This document shows positions 8,717-16,895 of a DNA stretch of 64,000 bases, piece after piece; the first letter of the stretch is position 1, and each line of letters starts with the position of its first letter. Below the pieces are notes generated by a model. The model was not told the origin of the DNA, searched no databases, and was given only the letters and a program-made list of their open reading frames with translations. The position numbers and the translations under genes are program-made. The stretch spans positions 1 through 64,000 of the forward strand of contig NZ_WIXI01000051.1 in assembly GCF_009617585.1 (NCBI RefSeq), in the 5' to 3' direction. The DNA comes from Endobacterium cereale (GTDB taxonomy: Bacteria > Pseudomonadota > Alphaproteobacteria > Rhizobiales > Rhizobiaceae).

Positions 8717-8945
8717 CCTCTTCGACATTGCGATGTAATTCAACGAGTTTGCGCCAAGACGATAAAACATCTCCGGTGTCCCACCGGCGTAAGGCGCCAA
8801 TCTTGATCCCTCGCGGCATCCATCCTCGCCTCACCCATTCGTCAAATGTCGACGCTGATATGTCTAGCAAAGCAGCTGCTTCGGGGCGACTCACTGCGAT
8901 CGGAAGAGAGACGGCATTCGGAATGCGGCTTTGGAGACTTGCCAT
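8676..8945 (-). CDS. AlpA/excisionase-like helix-turn-helix protein
   Basis: This 89-residue protein has a MerR/AlpA-type winged helix (SRPEAAALLDISASTFDEWVR at about residues 19-39, then MPRGIKIGALRRWDTGDV). This is the usual fold of excisionases and AlpA regulators paired with tyrosine integrases. A GAGG ribosome site lies 11 bases before the ATG. It is upstream of the integrase and its end overlaps the integrase start, so the two form one unit. It probably directs excision or activates integrase transcription (inference from the family). Confidence 0.78.
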   Translation of the reverse strand: MASLQSRIPNAVSLPIAVSRPEAAALLDISASTFDEWVRRGWMPRGIKIGALRRWDTGDVLSSWRKLVELHRNVEEDDDCENPFDHAVG

Positions 8946-9323
8946 TACTTTTAACGCCTCACGAACAACTCTAAAAATCTACGCCTTAAGGGGTACCTCG
9001 TTGCCCCATCATAGGCCATCAAACACACTTTCAAATTGTAGAATTTACCCTACGAACAAAAAGTGATCACGCCTCGACTAGCGCGCCATACAGCGCTTTC
9101 TGCACTGCAACGGCTAAGACGGCTTTCAAGTGTTTCGCCTTGATGGGATCAGAACCGCCGACCCGCTGAAATTTACCGTGACGCTGCCCATTTTATCCAA
9201 GATAGAGAGAAAAGATGACGGTGATGAGCGCCTTGGCGTGAATTGTCCGCTATAAGTCCCGTTGCTGCCTGTCGGTGCATGACGCAAGCCATATGATCGA
9301 GGCATCGCATCCGGAGAACCGTC
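8946..9323. other. Gene-free stretch with a tRNA-like scar
   Basis: This 378-bp stretch has no ORF I can support. It is AT-richer near 8960-9060, where the element's cargo might have begun. It contains the antisense-T-arm-like motif at 9139-9165. Confidence 0.6.
9139..9165. repeat. tRNA T-arm-like scar, copy 1
   Basis: These 27 bp read like the antisense strand of a tRNA T-arm and variable loop. One frame gives GSEPPTR, matching the GLEPPTKR read from the antisense of the real tRNA at 7.5 kb. About 23 of 27 bases match the copy at 59299-59325. Confidence 0.5.
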
Positions 9324-9769
9324 ATGCATCAAGACACAGCCCTCTTCGTCATCGACGCCCAAGAATCGTTCCGCCAGCGCTCCTATTTTCGCGAGGATGA
9401 GTTTCTCCCCTACATTGCACGCCAACAGGCGCTGATCGATGGCGCGAAAACGGCCGGCATCCCCGTCGTCCAGATATTCCATGTAGATCCGTGCGGCCCC
9501 TTTAGTGAGGCGTCGGGCCATGTGCGGACCATTGCACCTCTCAAACTCGAGGCGAATATCACCTTCCAAAAGACCCGGCACAGCGCACTTGTCGGCAACG
9601 GTCTTGACGTGTGGCTGACGGAACACGGCATTCGCAGGATCATCATCTCGGGCATCCGCACAGAACAATGCTGCGAGACGACCACGCGCCACGCCTTGCG
9701 GGCCGCTTCGCCCGTATCGCGACGGTCGAAGAGGCACTTGCGGGCGAGCATAAGGACGTAGCCGCATGA
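9324..9769 (+). pseudogene. Isochorismatase-family cysteine hydrolase, internally deleted
   Basis: The first 124 codons look intact. Asp11 in VIDAQ, Lys83 in FQKTRHS and Cys116/117 in TEQCCETTTRHA are the catalytic triad positions of isochorismatase-like hydrolases. Directly after TTRHA the frame breaks near 9695. The expected C-terminal tail (LAGRFARIATVEEALAG) continues in another frame up to a TGA at 9767-9769, which overlaps the next gene's ATG. The segment normally between these two parts, about 40 residues, is missing. The disrupted frame stops at 9761. A small deletion has therefore broken the gene, and a folded product is unlikely. Confidence 0.75.
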
Positions 9770-10778
9770 TTGCAGCCGAGGGCGGGCAGGTCATACCGTT
9801 TTTTGTCCTGGTTCCGCCCCGGGCGCTGCTTCTCGATATCGCCGGACCGATGGAAGTGATGCGCAATGCCAACCTGGTCCAGTCCGACACCCGCTTCACC
9901 GTGACCTATATCGGGGTCTCGCCCGCCATGGAAACCTCCATCGGGCTCAGGCTGGCGGATATTGAACCACTTCCGATGGAACTTCCCGACGGGCCCACTA
10001 TGGTCGTCTCCGGCGCCGTCGACCTCATGATGACCGGTCGCGACGATCGCAAGGGCGATGCCGTTGATGAGGCTGAGATCACCGGTGGCTGGCGCGCGCG
10101 ATCCGGCCGGGCATTCGGCTCGTCACCGTCTGTTCCGGTGCGTTGCTCGCGGCGCTTGCTGCGCCTGCTGGAAAGCCACGAATGCACAACCCACCATTCG
10201 ACACTCGATCAACTGGCCAGATTCGTGCCAACGGCACGGGTCCGCGCCAATCGCCTTTTCGTCGAGGACGGAGAAAGATTGACCAGCGCCGGCGTGACGG
10301 CCGGCATCGACCTCATGCTGGCGATCATCGCAAAGGAAATCGGCCACGGAGCCGCGACTGCCGTCGCCCGCAATCTCGTTGTCTACCTCCGGAGAACCGG
10401 TGCAGACGCACAATTGGCACCCTGGCTGGAAGGACGCAACCATATCCATCCCGCAGTCCACCGCGCGCAGCATGCCATCGCGGCTGATCCGGCTCGCGGC
10501 TGGTCGGTGCAGACGCTGGCGGATGTCGCGGCCACCAGCCCGCGCAACCTCTCCCGGCTTTTCAGCGATCACACCGGCACCAGCGTCACACTTATGTGAA
10601 CCGCCTGCGCGTCGCGCTGGCAAGGGGACCTCATCAAGGGCACCCAGCTTTTATCGACGTCGTCGCCAAGCGCGCCGGCTTCACGTCGACCCGGCAATTT
10701 CGCAGGCCCTGGGGCCGCTTCAACGCCAGTGCGCGGCGGCGGGCGCGGGATGAGGCAGCAACCGTCCCAGATATATAA
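9766..10778 (+). pseudogene. GlxA-type AraC regulator, frameshifted
   Basis: The N-terminus is a DJ-1/PfpI-like domain (PRALLLDIAGPMEVMRNAN) and the C-terminus an AraC helix-turn-helix (WSVQTLADVAATSPRNLSRLF), the layout of GlxA-family regulators. Three frame changes break it. At about 10085 the sequence moves to a frame reading WLARAIRPGIRLVTVCSGA, the conserved nucleophile-elbow region. At about 10170 it returns to read LLESHECTTHHS. At about 10592 the last 60 residues (NRLRVALARG... GFTSTRQFRR) are in a further frame. It overlaps the broken hydrolase as ATGA, so both members of a former operon have decayed. Confidence 0.75.
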
Positions 10779-10884
10779 TTGATCCGCATATTCGACATCA
10801 TGCGCCAAGGCGGGCGTTGAATATTGTGCAGGTAGCTCCCGCAGTAATCGACAATGTCCGCATAGCAGCAGCGCAAATATCTTA

Positions 10885-10918
10885 AATATCTGGAAATCCA
10901 GATATTCTGGAGATCCAG
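10885..10918. promoter_or_regulatory. Operator-like palindromes upstream of the Phd gene
   Basis: AATATCTGG and CCAGATATT form a perfect interrupted palindrome at 10885-10906, followed at once by CTGGAGATCCAG at 10907-10918. Both contain a TGGANATCCA core, 17 bp apart. The position, 15 bp before the antitoxin ATG, fits the autoregulatory operator of a Phd-type TA module. Confidence 0.55.
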
Positions 10919-10932
10919 TTCGGAGATTGTCT

Positions 10933-11193
10933 ATGCGCCACTACACGACGGGTGACCTCAACAAACAGGTCGGCGATGTCACAGATGCGGCGAGCCGCGA
11001 GCCAGTGGTTCTCATCAAGCACAGGAAACCACGCTTCGTGTTGATGAGCTACGAGTATTATCAGCGCCTTTGCACCGGTGGCGATCCTCGCAAGGCTCAT
11101 CTTGCCTCGAACATGCCAGATAAGCATAGAGAGCTGTTTAGTTAGGAAATAGATCGACTGGCGCGTGGTGAAGGGTATGGCGATGAGCCGTGA
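10933..11193 (+). pseudogene. Phd/YefM-type antitoxin, ended early by a stop codon
   Basis: The ATG at 10933 opens a Phd-like protein (YTTGDLNKQVGDVTDAASREP, then a β-rich segment VVLIKHRKPRFVLMSYEYYQRL). This N-terminal part binds DNA in the family. A TAG at 11143-11145 ends it after 70 residues. The same frame continues with EIDRLARGEGYGDEP to a TGA at 11191-11193, which overlaps the start of the toxin remnant. The missing tail is the part that normally wraps the toxin. The short product might still bind the operator, but its partner is also broken. Confidence 0.65.
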
Positions 11194-11520
11194 GTTCCTT
11201 CCCAGCCAAATCATTTCCTATCCGTATCTATGGGGCTGGCAAGATGAGCATGGCGAGACAGAAGGACGCAACCGCCAAAGTCCGACCGCGCCGCCTTGGA
11301 AATTCCGGATACGGAAGCGCGTCGAGCCGGCCTGAGCGATCTGAAGCGCTGTTGAGTGATGGTCGATGAATATAATTACGATGTCGCCGAACGCTCCTGG
11401 TACGTTGAGCCCGACGAAAAGGTCCTTGGTCGTTTTAGCAGGGCGTTCATGATCAAGATCGCAGCCGCATTTGGCGAAGCTTCCAAAAAATCTGGCCGCC
11501 GGATCAACCGAATGGATTGA
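11183..11520 (+). pseudogene. Type II toxin remnant (PemK-like family of rhizobia)
   Basis: The ATG at 11183 starts SREFLPSQIISYPYLWGWQDE, a start I associate with PemK-like toxins of rhizobia. After GETEGR the frame is lost and about 35 codons are missing. A second frame resumes with ALEIPDTEARRAGLSDLKRC, hits an in-frame TGA at 11353-11355 where Trp is expected, and continues with VMVDEYNYDVAERSWYVEPD to the stop at 11518-11520. So there is one deletion with a frameshift plus one nonsense change. The family name is from memory of similar proteins and is less sure than the decay itself. Confidence 0.55.
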
Positions 11521-11823
11521 TCCGTTCGGGCCGATCCTTGCGAGTTCGTCATTCGATACCAAGCCTGACGGGGGCAACGACGACTACGCGATGGCGACGG
11601 CTCTTGAGATGGTGTGAACCAACGCCCTGCGGATTTACTCGTCGACCGTTCCGCAAACGCCTCTATGAGCCTGGGAACGCGCAGTGATCACTGATGCAGG
11701 TTTACAACTGCCACAAAAGAAGACAATTGCACTCAAATTAAATCCAGGGTCCGGCCTAGAAAGGCGCCGCGCCGTGCTTTAGCGATCTCCTACGTATGTT
11801 GGCGACTTTCGCGAACGACGAGA
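11521..11823. other. Gene-free stretch before the sigma factor
   Basis: About 300 bp with no supportable ORF. It should hold the promoter of the sigma-factor gene. I see no clear iron-regulatory box. Confidence 0.5.
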
Positions 11824-12354
11824 ATGGCCGGCTCAATCCCGATGACGACTAAAATCGCCCGACTGCTGAACTCCTTCGTGCATCTGAAACCCCAGTTGAT
11901 CGCAACAGCGCGTCAGCGGCGGATCAATCAGTCGTCGGCGGAAGATCTTATCCAGGATGCGTGGATCAAGGTGCAGACCGCGATGCCGGAACATCGCATC
12001 GAAAATATTGCCGGATATATTCACCGGACCGTTTCCAATACGACGATCGACCATTTGCGCCGCGAAAAGCGCCGTCGCGAAATCGATGCCGAAGTTCAGG
12101 ATATCTTGCGCGAGGACATCGAAGACCGTTCCCCTGAACGCGCCTACATGGCCAGGCAGACACTCGACGCGGTGACCGAAACTCTTGAAGCAATGCCGGA
12201 GCGCTCGCGCCGGATATTTTTGATGAACCGGATGGATGGCCTCAGCCATAAGCGGATAGCCGAGCTTGAGGACATCACCGAGGAAGCCGTCTATTATCAC
12301 ATCCGCCGCGTTCTCGAACGTCTGGCCTATTTGCGCCGCGAGATGGATGCGTGA
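11824..12354 (+). CDS. ECF sigma factor, FecI type
   Basis: This 176-residue sigma-70-family ECF factor shows region 2 (SSAEDLIQDAWIKVQT, then RTVSNTTIDHLRREKRR) and region 4 (MPERSRRIFLMNRMDGLSHKRIAEL and a helix ending in RRVLERLAYLRRE). It directs RNA polymerase to iron-uptake promoters in the FecI group. The next genes are a FecR anti-sigma regulator and a TonB receptor with an STN signalling domain, the full cell-surface signalling set. An alternative start is ATG 11842. Confidence 0.92.
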   Translation: MAGSIPMTTKIARLLNSFVHLKPQLIATARQRRINQSSAEDLIQDAWIKVQTAMPEHRIENIAGYIHRTVSNTTIDHLRREKRRREIDAEVQDILREDIEDRSPERAYMARQTLDAVTETLEAMPERSRRIFLMNRMDGLSHKRIAELEDITEEAVYYHIRRVLERLAYLRREMDA

Positions 12355-12442
12355 AACCGTTTCGGCGGATCGACCTTTGACGCCTGTGTGATAAGACCGT
12401 CGACATTCAATCCCTTTTACGAAAACGCTTCGATATAAGAGC

Positions 12443-13426
12443 ATGAGCGACACCGACCACGATCGACCGGAGAACCATCGCGCTGCACTTGATGCGCGTG
12501 ACTGGCTCGTGCGCCTGACGTCCGGATCGCTCAGCGCTGCCGAGCTTGAACAGTTCAGGCTTTGGCGGGACTGTCGCCCCGAACATCGCACTGCGTTCGA
12601 GCACGAGCGACGGTTCTGGAACCAGCTCGACCGTCTGGTGCAGCCGGCCGGAAATGTCGCACGAATGCAGACTTCCAGCCTGACGCGCCGCTCCCTGATT
12701 GGCGGCGGCGTGGCCCTTGCCGCTGCGTCGGCAGGCTTTGTCGCCGCTCCGCGCGTCTCACTCTGGTGGCAGGCCGACTTTATCGTGCCCGCCGGAAGCC
12801 AGCGCGAGGTGCCACTGCCGGACGGCACGATTGCGGCTGTGAATACCGGCGGGGCCCTCAAGGTCGACTTCCGGGTGGGCCTGCGCCTCGTCCATCTCCT
12901 GCGCGGCGAAGCGGAGTTCCGCATTCCACCTGCCGCCGATGGCAGCCCGTTTCGCATTGCCACCGGTGGCGGCAACACGGACATGCAGGATGGGCACCTA
13001 ACGATCGGCAATGCCGACGACCTGACGACCGTTGCCGTTGTTGCCGGACATGCGGCCGTCTACAGCCCGCTTGCGCCGGACGAAACCGCCTTGTCACACA
13101 GGCCCCGCGTCGATCTCGCACCGTCACAGCAAACAATGTATCTGGCTGGCGCGAATCCCGGCCAGCCCCGCACTGCCGACCTGGAGATGCTCCTCGCCTG
13201 GCGGCAGGGAAAGATCATCTTCGAAGGCAAGTCTTTTGCCGCCGCCATTTCCGACATCGGTCGTTATGTTGCCGAACCGGTCATCCTGCGGCCGGGCATC
13301 GATCGCGAGCTTGCCGTCAGCGGCATATTTTCCACCGCCCAGCCTCTCGCTGCGTTGCAGTCTCTTGCCAAGACGCAAGCACTGTCTGTCCGACGCATTC
13401 CCGGCATCGCGGTCATTCTTGCCTGA
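12443..13426 (+). CDS. FecR-family sigma regulator
   Basis: This 327-residue protein has a cytoplasmic DUF4880-like N-terminus (ALDARDWLVRLTSGSLSAAELEQF begins near residue 15, with a WRDCRPEHRTAFE segment). A single hydrophobic segment follows at about 78-100 (GGGVALAAASAGFVAA) after a twin-arginine pair. The periplasmic FecR domain contains VPLPDGTIAAVNTGGAL and LRGEAEF. It relays the signal from the receptor's N-terminal domain to the FecI-type sigma factor. It lies 88 bp after that gene and 116 bp before the receptor gene. Confidence 0.92.
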   Translation: MSDTDHDRPENHRAALDARDWLVRLTSGSLSAAELEQFRLWRDCRPEHRTAFEHERRFWNQLDRLVQPAGNVARMQTSSLTRRSLIGGGVALAAASAGFVAAPRVSLWWQADFIVPAGSQREVPLPDGTIAAVNTGGALKVDFRVGLRLVHLLRGEAEFRIPPAADGSPFRIATGGGNTDMQDGHLTIGNADDLTTVAVVAGHAAVYSPLAPDETALSHRPRVDLAPSQQTMYLAGANPGQPRTADLEMLLAWRQGKIIFEGKSFAAAISDIGRYVAEPVILRPGIDRELAVSGIFSTAQPLAALQSLAKTQALSVRRIPGIAVILA

Positions 13427-13542
13427 AATCGAAAATAATTCCGCAAACCTCTTTAGGTGAATCCTTCCGCCAATCGTCAACATTTCAAACACGGCCAGAA
13501 AGGCCGGTGTCGGAATGATTATCAGTGCGTAGGGGCGACGGA

Positions 13543-15984
13543 ATGAGGGACTATCAAAACGGCAGGCGGCATCAGGCCTCGGGCGCTACGGTGCTGCGAA
13601 TGCTGATGGCGGGTGTGGCGATCTGCGTCGCAGGCGTGGCAACGGTCGGCATCAGCACGCCGACGATGGCGCAGATGAGCCAGACCTTCGGTTTCGACAT
13701 TCCATCGACTTCGCTATCGCGGGCGCTGCGACAGTTTTCGCAGCAATCCGGCGTGCAGGTCGCCTACAGGACGGCCATTGCCGCCAATGCCGCAGCACCA
13801 TCCGTGAAAGGTCAATTGACACCACAACAAGCGCTCTCGACACTGCTTGCAAGTTCAGGTCTGAGATACAGCTTTACCGGCAGCGGCGCGGTCACCATCC
13901 TTGCCGCCGATGCCGCAGCCGGCCCTGCTGACAACACAGGAGCAACAGTCCTCAACACCATCGTCGTTGCTGGCACCGGCGGCGCCTTCGACCGCGTCGA
14001 AGGTTATCGCGCCGACAGCTCTTCTTCCGGCGCAAAGACCGACACCCCGATCATCGAAACGCCGCAGTCGATCAGCGTCGTGACGGCAGACCAGATCGCC
14101 AACCAGCGCGCGACCTCGCTGTCCGAGACACTGGCTTACACACCGGGCATCGCCACCCAGTCCGGCGGGTTCAGCCGTATGGTCGACGATTTCATGATCC
14201 GCGGCTTCAACACCGCCAGCGGCAATACAGGCACGCTGCGCGACGGCATGAAATTCCAGTCGAGCGTTTATGACGGCGGCCAGGAGCCTTACGGGCTGGA
14301 ACGCGTGGAGGTTCTGCGTGGGGCGTCTTCCGTCCTCTACGGTCAGGTCGCACCGGGCGGTATCGTCAACGCCATTTCCAAGCGCCCGACGACAACACCG
14401 CTGCACGAGATGAACCTCGAATACGGCAGCTATAACAGAAAACAGATTTCAGCTGATTTCGGTGGTCCGGTCGATGCGGATGGCGTGCTGTCCTATCGCC
14501 TCACCGGCCTTTACCGCGATGCCGACAACTGGGTCGACAATACGTCCGACAACAAGGCCTATATCGCGCCTGCCCTGACATGGAAGCCGGACGAAACGAC
14601 GTCGCTGACGCTGCTCGGCAGCTATCAGCATGTCGATACCGGTTTCGCGCCGCCTTACCTTCTTTCGGATATCACATCGGGCAAACTGTCTCGTGACACG
14701 TTTACGGGTATCGACAATTTCGACACCTACAAATCCGACATCTATACCATCGGCGGCATGTTCGAACATGAGTTCGATGACGGCCTGAAGCTGCGCAGTT
14801 CCGCGCGCTATTTCCACGCCGATATCCAGTGGAACTACATGATGCCGAACGTAGCACCGATCAGCGCTGGCGGCGTGATGACACGTCTGGCATCGGAGCG
14901 ACCCGAGACATCCTACGGCATCACATCCGACAATTCGCTCGAATATACGTTCGATGCCTTCGGGGCCGAGCATACGCTGCTTGGCGGCTTCGATTTTTAC
15001 CGCCGCTCTTATGACAGCCACCGCTACCGCGGCACCGCCAGCCAGCTGAACCTCAATACCGGCGTCAACAGCAGCGGTCCCAATGTCAGTTATGCCGTCG
15101 ATCGCGGCTCGGACAGCATTGGCGATCAGTATGGCATCTACCTACAGGACCAGATAAAATTCGACGATCACTGGATCCTGCTGCTCGGCGGACGTCACGA
15201 CTGGGCCGACGGCAGCACCAAGAGCTACCAGACCGGCGTCGTGACCAACCAGCGTGACAACGCCTTCACCGGACGCGCTGGCCTCGTCTATCTCTTCGAC
15301 AACGGCGTTGCGCCTTATGTCAGCGTCAGCCAGTCGTTCCTGCCGCAGGTCGGCTCCGATTTCCTGACCGGCAATGCCCTCAAGCCGAACGAAGGCCTGC
15401 AATACGAAACCGGCATCCGGTATCAGCCGCTCGGCACCAACCTCCAGTTCAGCGCCGCCGTTTACGATCTCAATCAGAAAAACGTCGTCTCCTACAACTC
15501 GAGCGGCAACGCCTATCAGCTTGGAGAAGTGCATTCCCGTGGTCTCGAACTGGAAGCGCGCGGCGATATCGGCAACTGGGGCCTCGTTGCGGCCTACACG
15601 TTCACCGATGCCGAAATCACGGCAAGCGCAAAAGCCGCGGAAATCGGTGAGCAGGTCGCGCTGGTGCCGCGCCACAGCTTTTCGATCTGGGCCGATTATG
15701 GCCTCGACGACCTTGGCCTAGAAGGCGTACGCCTTGGTGGCGGCATGCGTTATATCGGCAAGACAAACCTGACCGACAGCGTGATCGACGGTCCGAGCTA
15801 TGTCCTGTTCGACGCCATGGCCAGCGTCGATCTCGGCAAGCTCAATGCGGATCTCGAAGGCCTGGATTTCAAGGTCAATGCCCGCAACCTCTTCGATCGC
15901 AAGTATTATACCTGCGTTTCGCTGGATGGCTGCCGTTTCGGAGAACCGATGACGGTTTCGGCAACTTTGTCCTACAAGTGGTAA
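13543..15984 (+). CDS. TonB-dependent siderophore receptor with STN domain
   Basis: This outer-membrane ferric-siderophore receptor is about 813 residues. After a signal peptide ending near TMAQ, an STN signalling domain (FGFDIPSTSLSRALRQF) occupies about residues 47-105. A plug domain follows (TDTPIIETPQSISVVTADQI; VEVLRGASSVLYGQVAPGG), then a 22-strand-type barrel ending in LSYKW with the usual aromatic C-terminus. The ATG at 13543 has AGGGGCGACGG just upstream; an in-frame GTG at 13525 is less likely. The STN domain implies that it controls its own transcription through the FecR/FecI pair. The siderophore is probably a hydroxamate type, judging from the Fhu-like partners (inference). Confidence 0.95.
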   Translation: MRDYQNGRRHQASGATVLRMLMAGVAICVAGVATVGISTPTMAQMSQTFGFDIPSTSLSRALRQFSQQSGVQVAYRTAIAANAAAPSVKGQLTPQQALSTLLASSGLRYSFTGSGAVTILAADAAAGPADNTGATVLNTIVVAGTGGAFDRVEGYRADSSSSGAKTDTPIIETPQSISVVTADQIANQRATSLSETLAYTPGIATQSGGFSRMVDDFMIRGFNTASGNTGTLRDGMKFQSSVYDGGQEPYGLERVEVLRGASSVLYGQVAPGGIVNAISKRPTTTPLHEMNLEYGSYNRKQISADFGGPVDADGVLSYRLTGLYRDADNWVDNTSDNKAYIAPALTWKPDETTSLTLLGSYQHVDTGFAPPYLLSDITSGKLSRDTFTGIDNFDTYKSDIYTIGGMFEHEFDDGLKLRSSARYFHADIQWNYMMPNVAPISAGGVMTRLASERPETSYGITSDNSLEYTFDAFGAEHTLLGGFDFYRRSYDSHRYRGTASQLNLNTGVNSSGPNVSYAVDRGSDSIGDQYGIYLQDQIKFDDHWILLLGGRHDWADGSTKSYQTGVVTNQRDNAFTGRAGLVYLFDNGVAPYVSVSQSFLPQVGSDFLTGNALKPNEGLQYETGIRYQPLGTNLQFSAAVYDLNQKNVVSYNSSGNAYQLGEVHSRGLELEARGDIGNWGLVAAYTFTDAEITASAKAAEIGEQVALVPRHSFSIWADYGLDDLGLEGVRLGGGMRYIGKTNLTDSVIDGPSYVLFDAMASVDLGKLNADLEGLDFKVNARNLFDRKYYTCVSLDGCRFGEPMTVSATLSYKW

Positions 15985-16895
15985 TGCGTTTGCCAATCAG
16001 CAGGCGCAATATTCTGGAGGCGGCCTTGGCCGCTCCCTTTGTCATGCTGTCCGGACGATACCCGCACGCACAATCTCCCAATCCGGGATCCCCGCAACGG
16101 CTGGTCAGCCTCGACTTGCTGATCACTGAACTTTTGCTGACATTGGGCGAGGGGCCGGTCGCCGTTGCCAATATCCCGCTTTACCGCCGGCTGGTCGCCA
16201 GCCCTGCCCTGCCCGAGAGCGTCGAGGATCTCGGCCCTCTCAACGAACCCAATCTCGAATTCCTGCAAAGTCTCGCGCCCACACGGGTGCTCGTGGCCGA
16301 CTGGCAGGCACCCGGCCTAATGCCCCTGATGCGTATCGCACCGGTTCTGCCGATCAAGGTGTTTGCCGGACGAACCCCGGCGCTCGAGCATTGTGAAACC
16401 CTGCTTTCAGACATGGCCGAACTAACCGGTCGAAAGATGGAGGCGAAAACAGCCATCACCGCGACCAATGCCGCGATAGACGCAGCACGATCCACGCTGA
16501 GTGGCTTTTCCAGACCTGTCTACATCTGTCGTTTCAACCGCGACGGCCGCAATATTGCATTGTTCGGCGGCAATGGCATGCTGGGTGACGTCGCGAACCG
16601 GTTGAACCTTCGCAACGCCTACAAAGGCCGGGTGAACGGCGCCGGCGTGACCAACGCGCCGCTGTCACGACTGGCAGACGAACCCGATGCTGTCATCGTC
16701 CATTTCGACCGAGGGGCGGAAACCGATGTTGCGTTGGGGCGTCTGGAGGAAAGTGCGCTGTGGCACGCCCTGCCCGCGGTGCGCAAAGGCCGTGTCGTGC
16801 GCATGCCGGTGATCTATCCCAGCGGCGGCCTGCGCTCGGCGGACCGTTTTGCTACCCAGATCGGCACACAGCTTGCGAAATTTGCCGATGGCTGA
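15984..16895 (+). CDS. fhuD: Periplasmic ferric-siderophore-binding protein, FhuD type
   Basis: This is a class III (BtuF/FhuD-like) binding protein of about 303 residues. The N-terminus has a twin-arginine signal (SRRNILEAALAAPF), suggesting Tat export. The body shows QRLVSLDLLITELLLTLG, PNLEFLQSLAPTRVL and a C-terminal PAVRKGRVVRMP. The ATG shares one base with the receptor stop (TAATG), and the stop overlaps the permease start by 8 bp. The gene is tightly coupled between the receptor and the FhuB-like permease. Confidence 0.9.
   Translation: MRLPISRRNILEAALAAPFVMLSGRYPHAQSPNPGSPQRLVSLDLLITELLLTLGEGPVAVANIPLYRRLVASPALPESVEDLGPLNEPNLEFLQSLAPTRVLVADWQAPGLMPLMRIAPVLPIKVFAGRTPALEHCETLLSDMAELTGRKMEAKTAITATNAAIDAARSTLSGFSRPVYICRFNRDGRNIALFGGNGMLGDVANRLNLRNAYKGRVNGAGVTNAPLSRLADEPDAVIVHFDRGAETDVALGRLEESALWHALPAVRKGRVVRMPVIYPSGGLRSADRFATQIGTQLAKFADG

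Noticed and set aside
9139..9165. Scar copy 1 as the right attachment site of the 7.5-kb integrase
   Set aside because: It matches the tRNA only in bases common to all T-arms; a true att core should be nearly identical over 15 bp or more.
11833..13011. Minus-strand ORF (392 codons) opposite sigma factor and FecR
   Set aside because: Shadow of two clear plus-strand genes; no domain seen.
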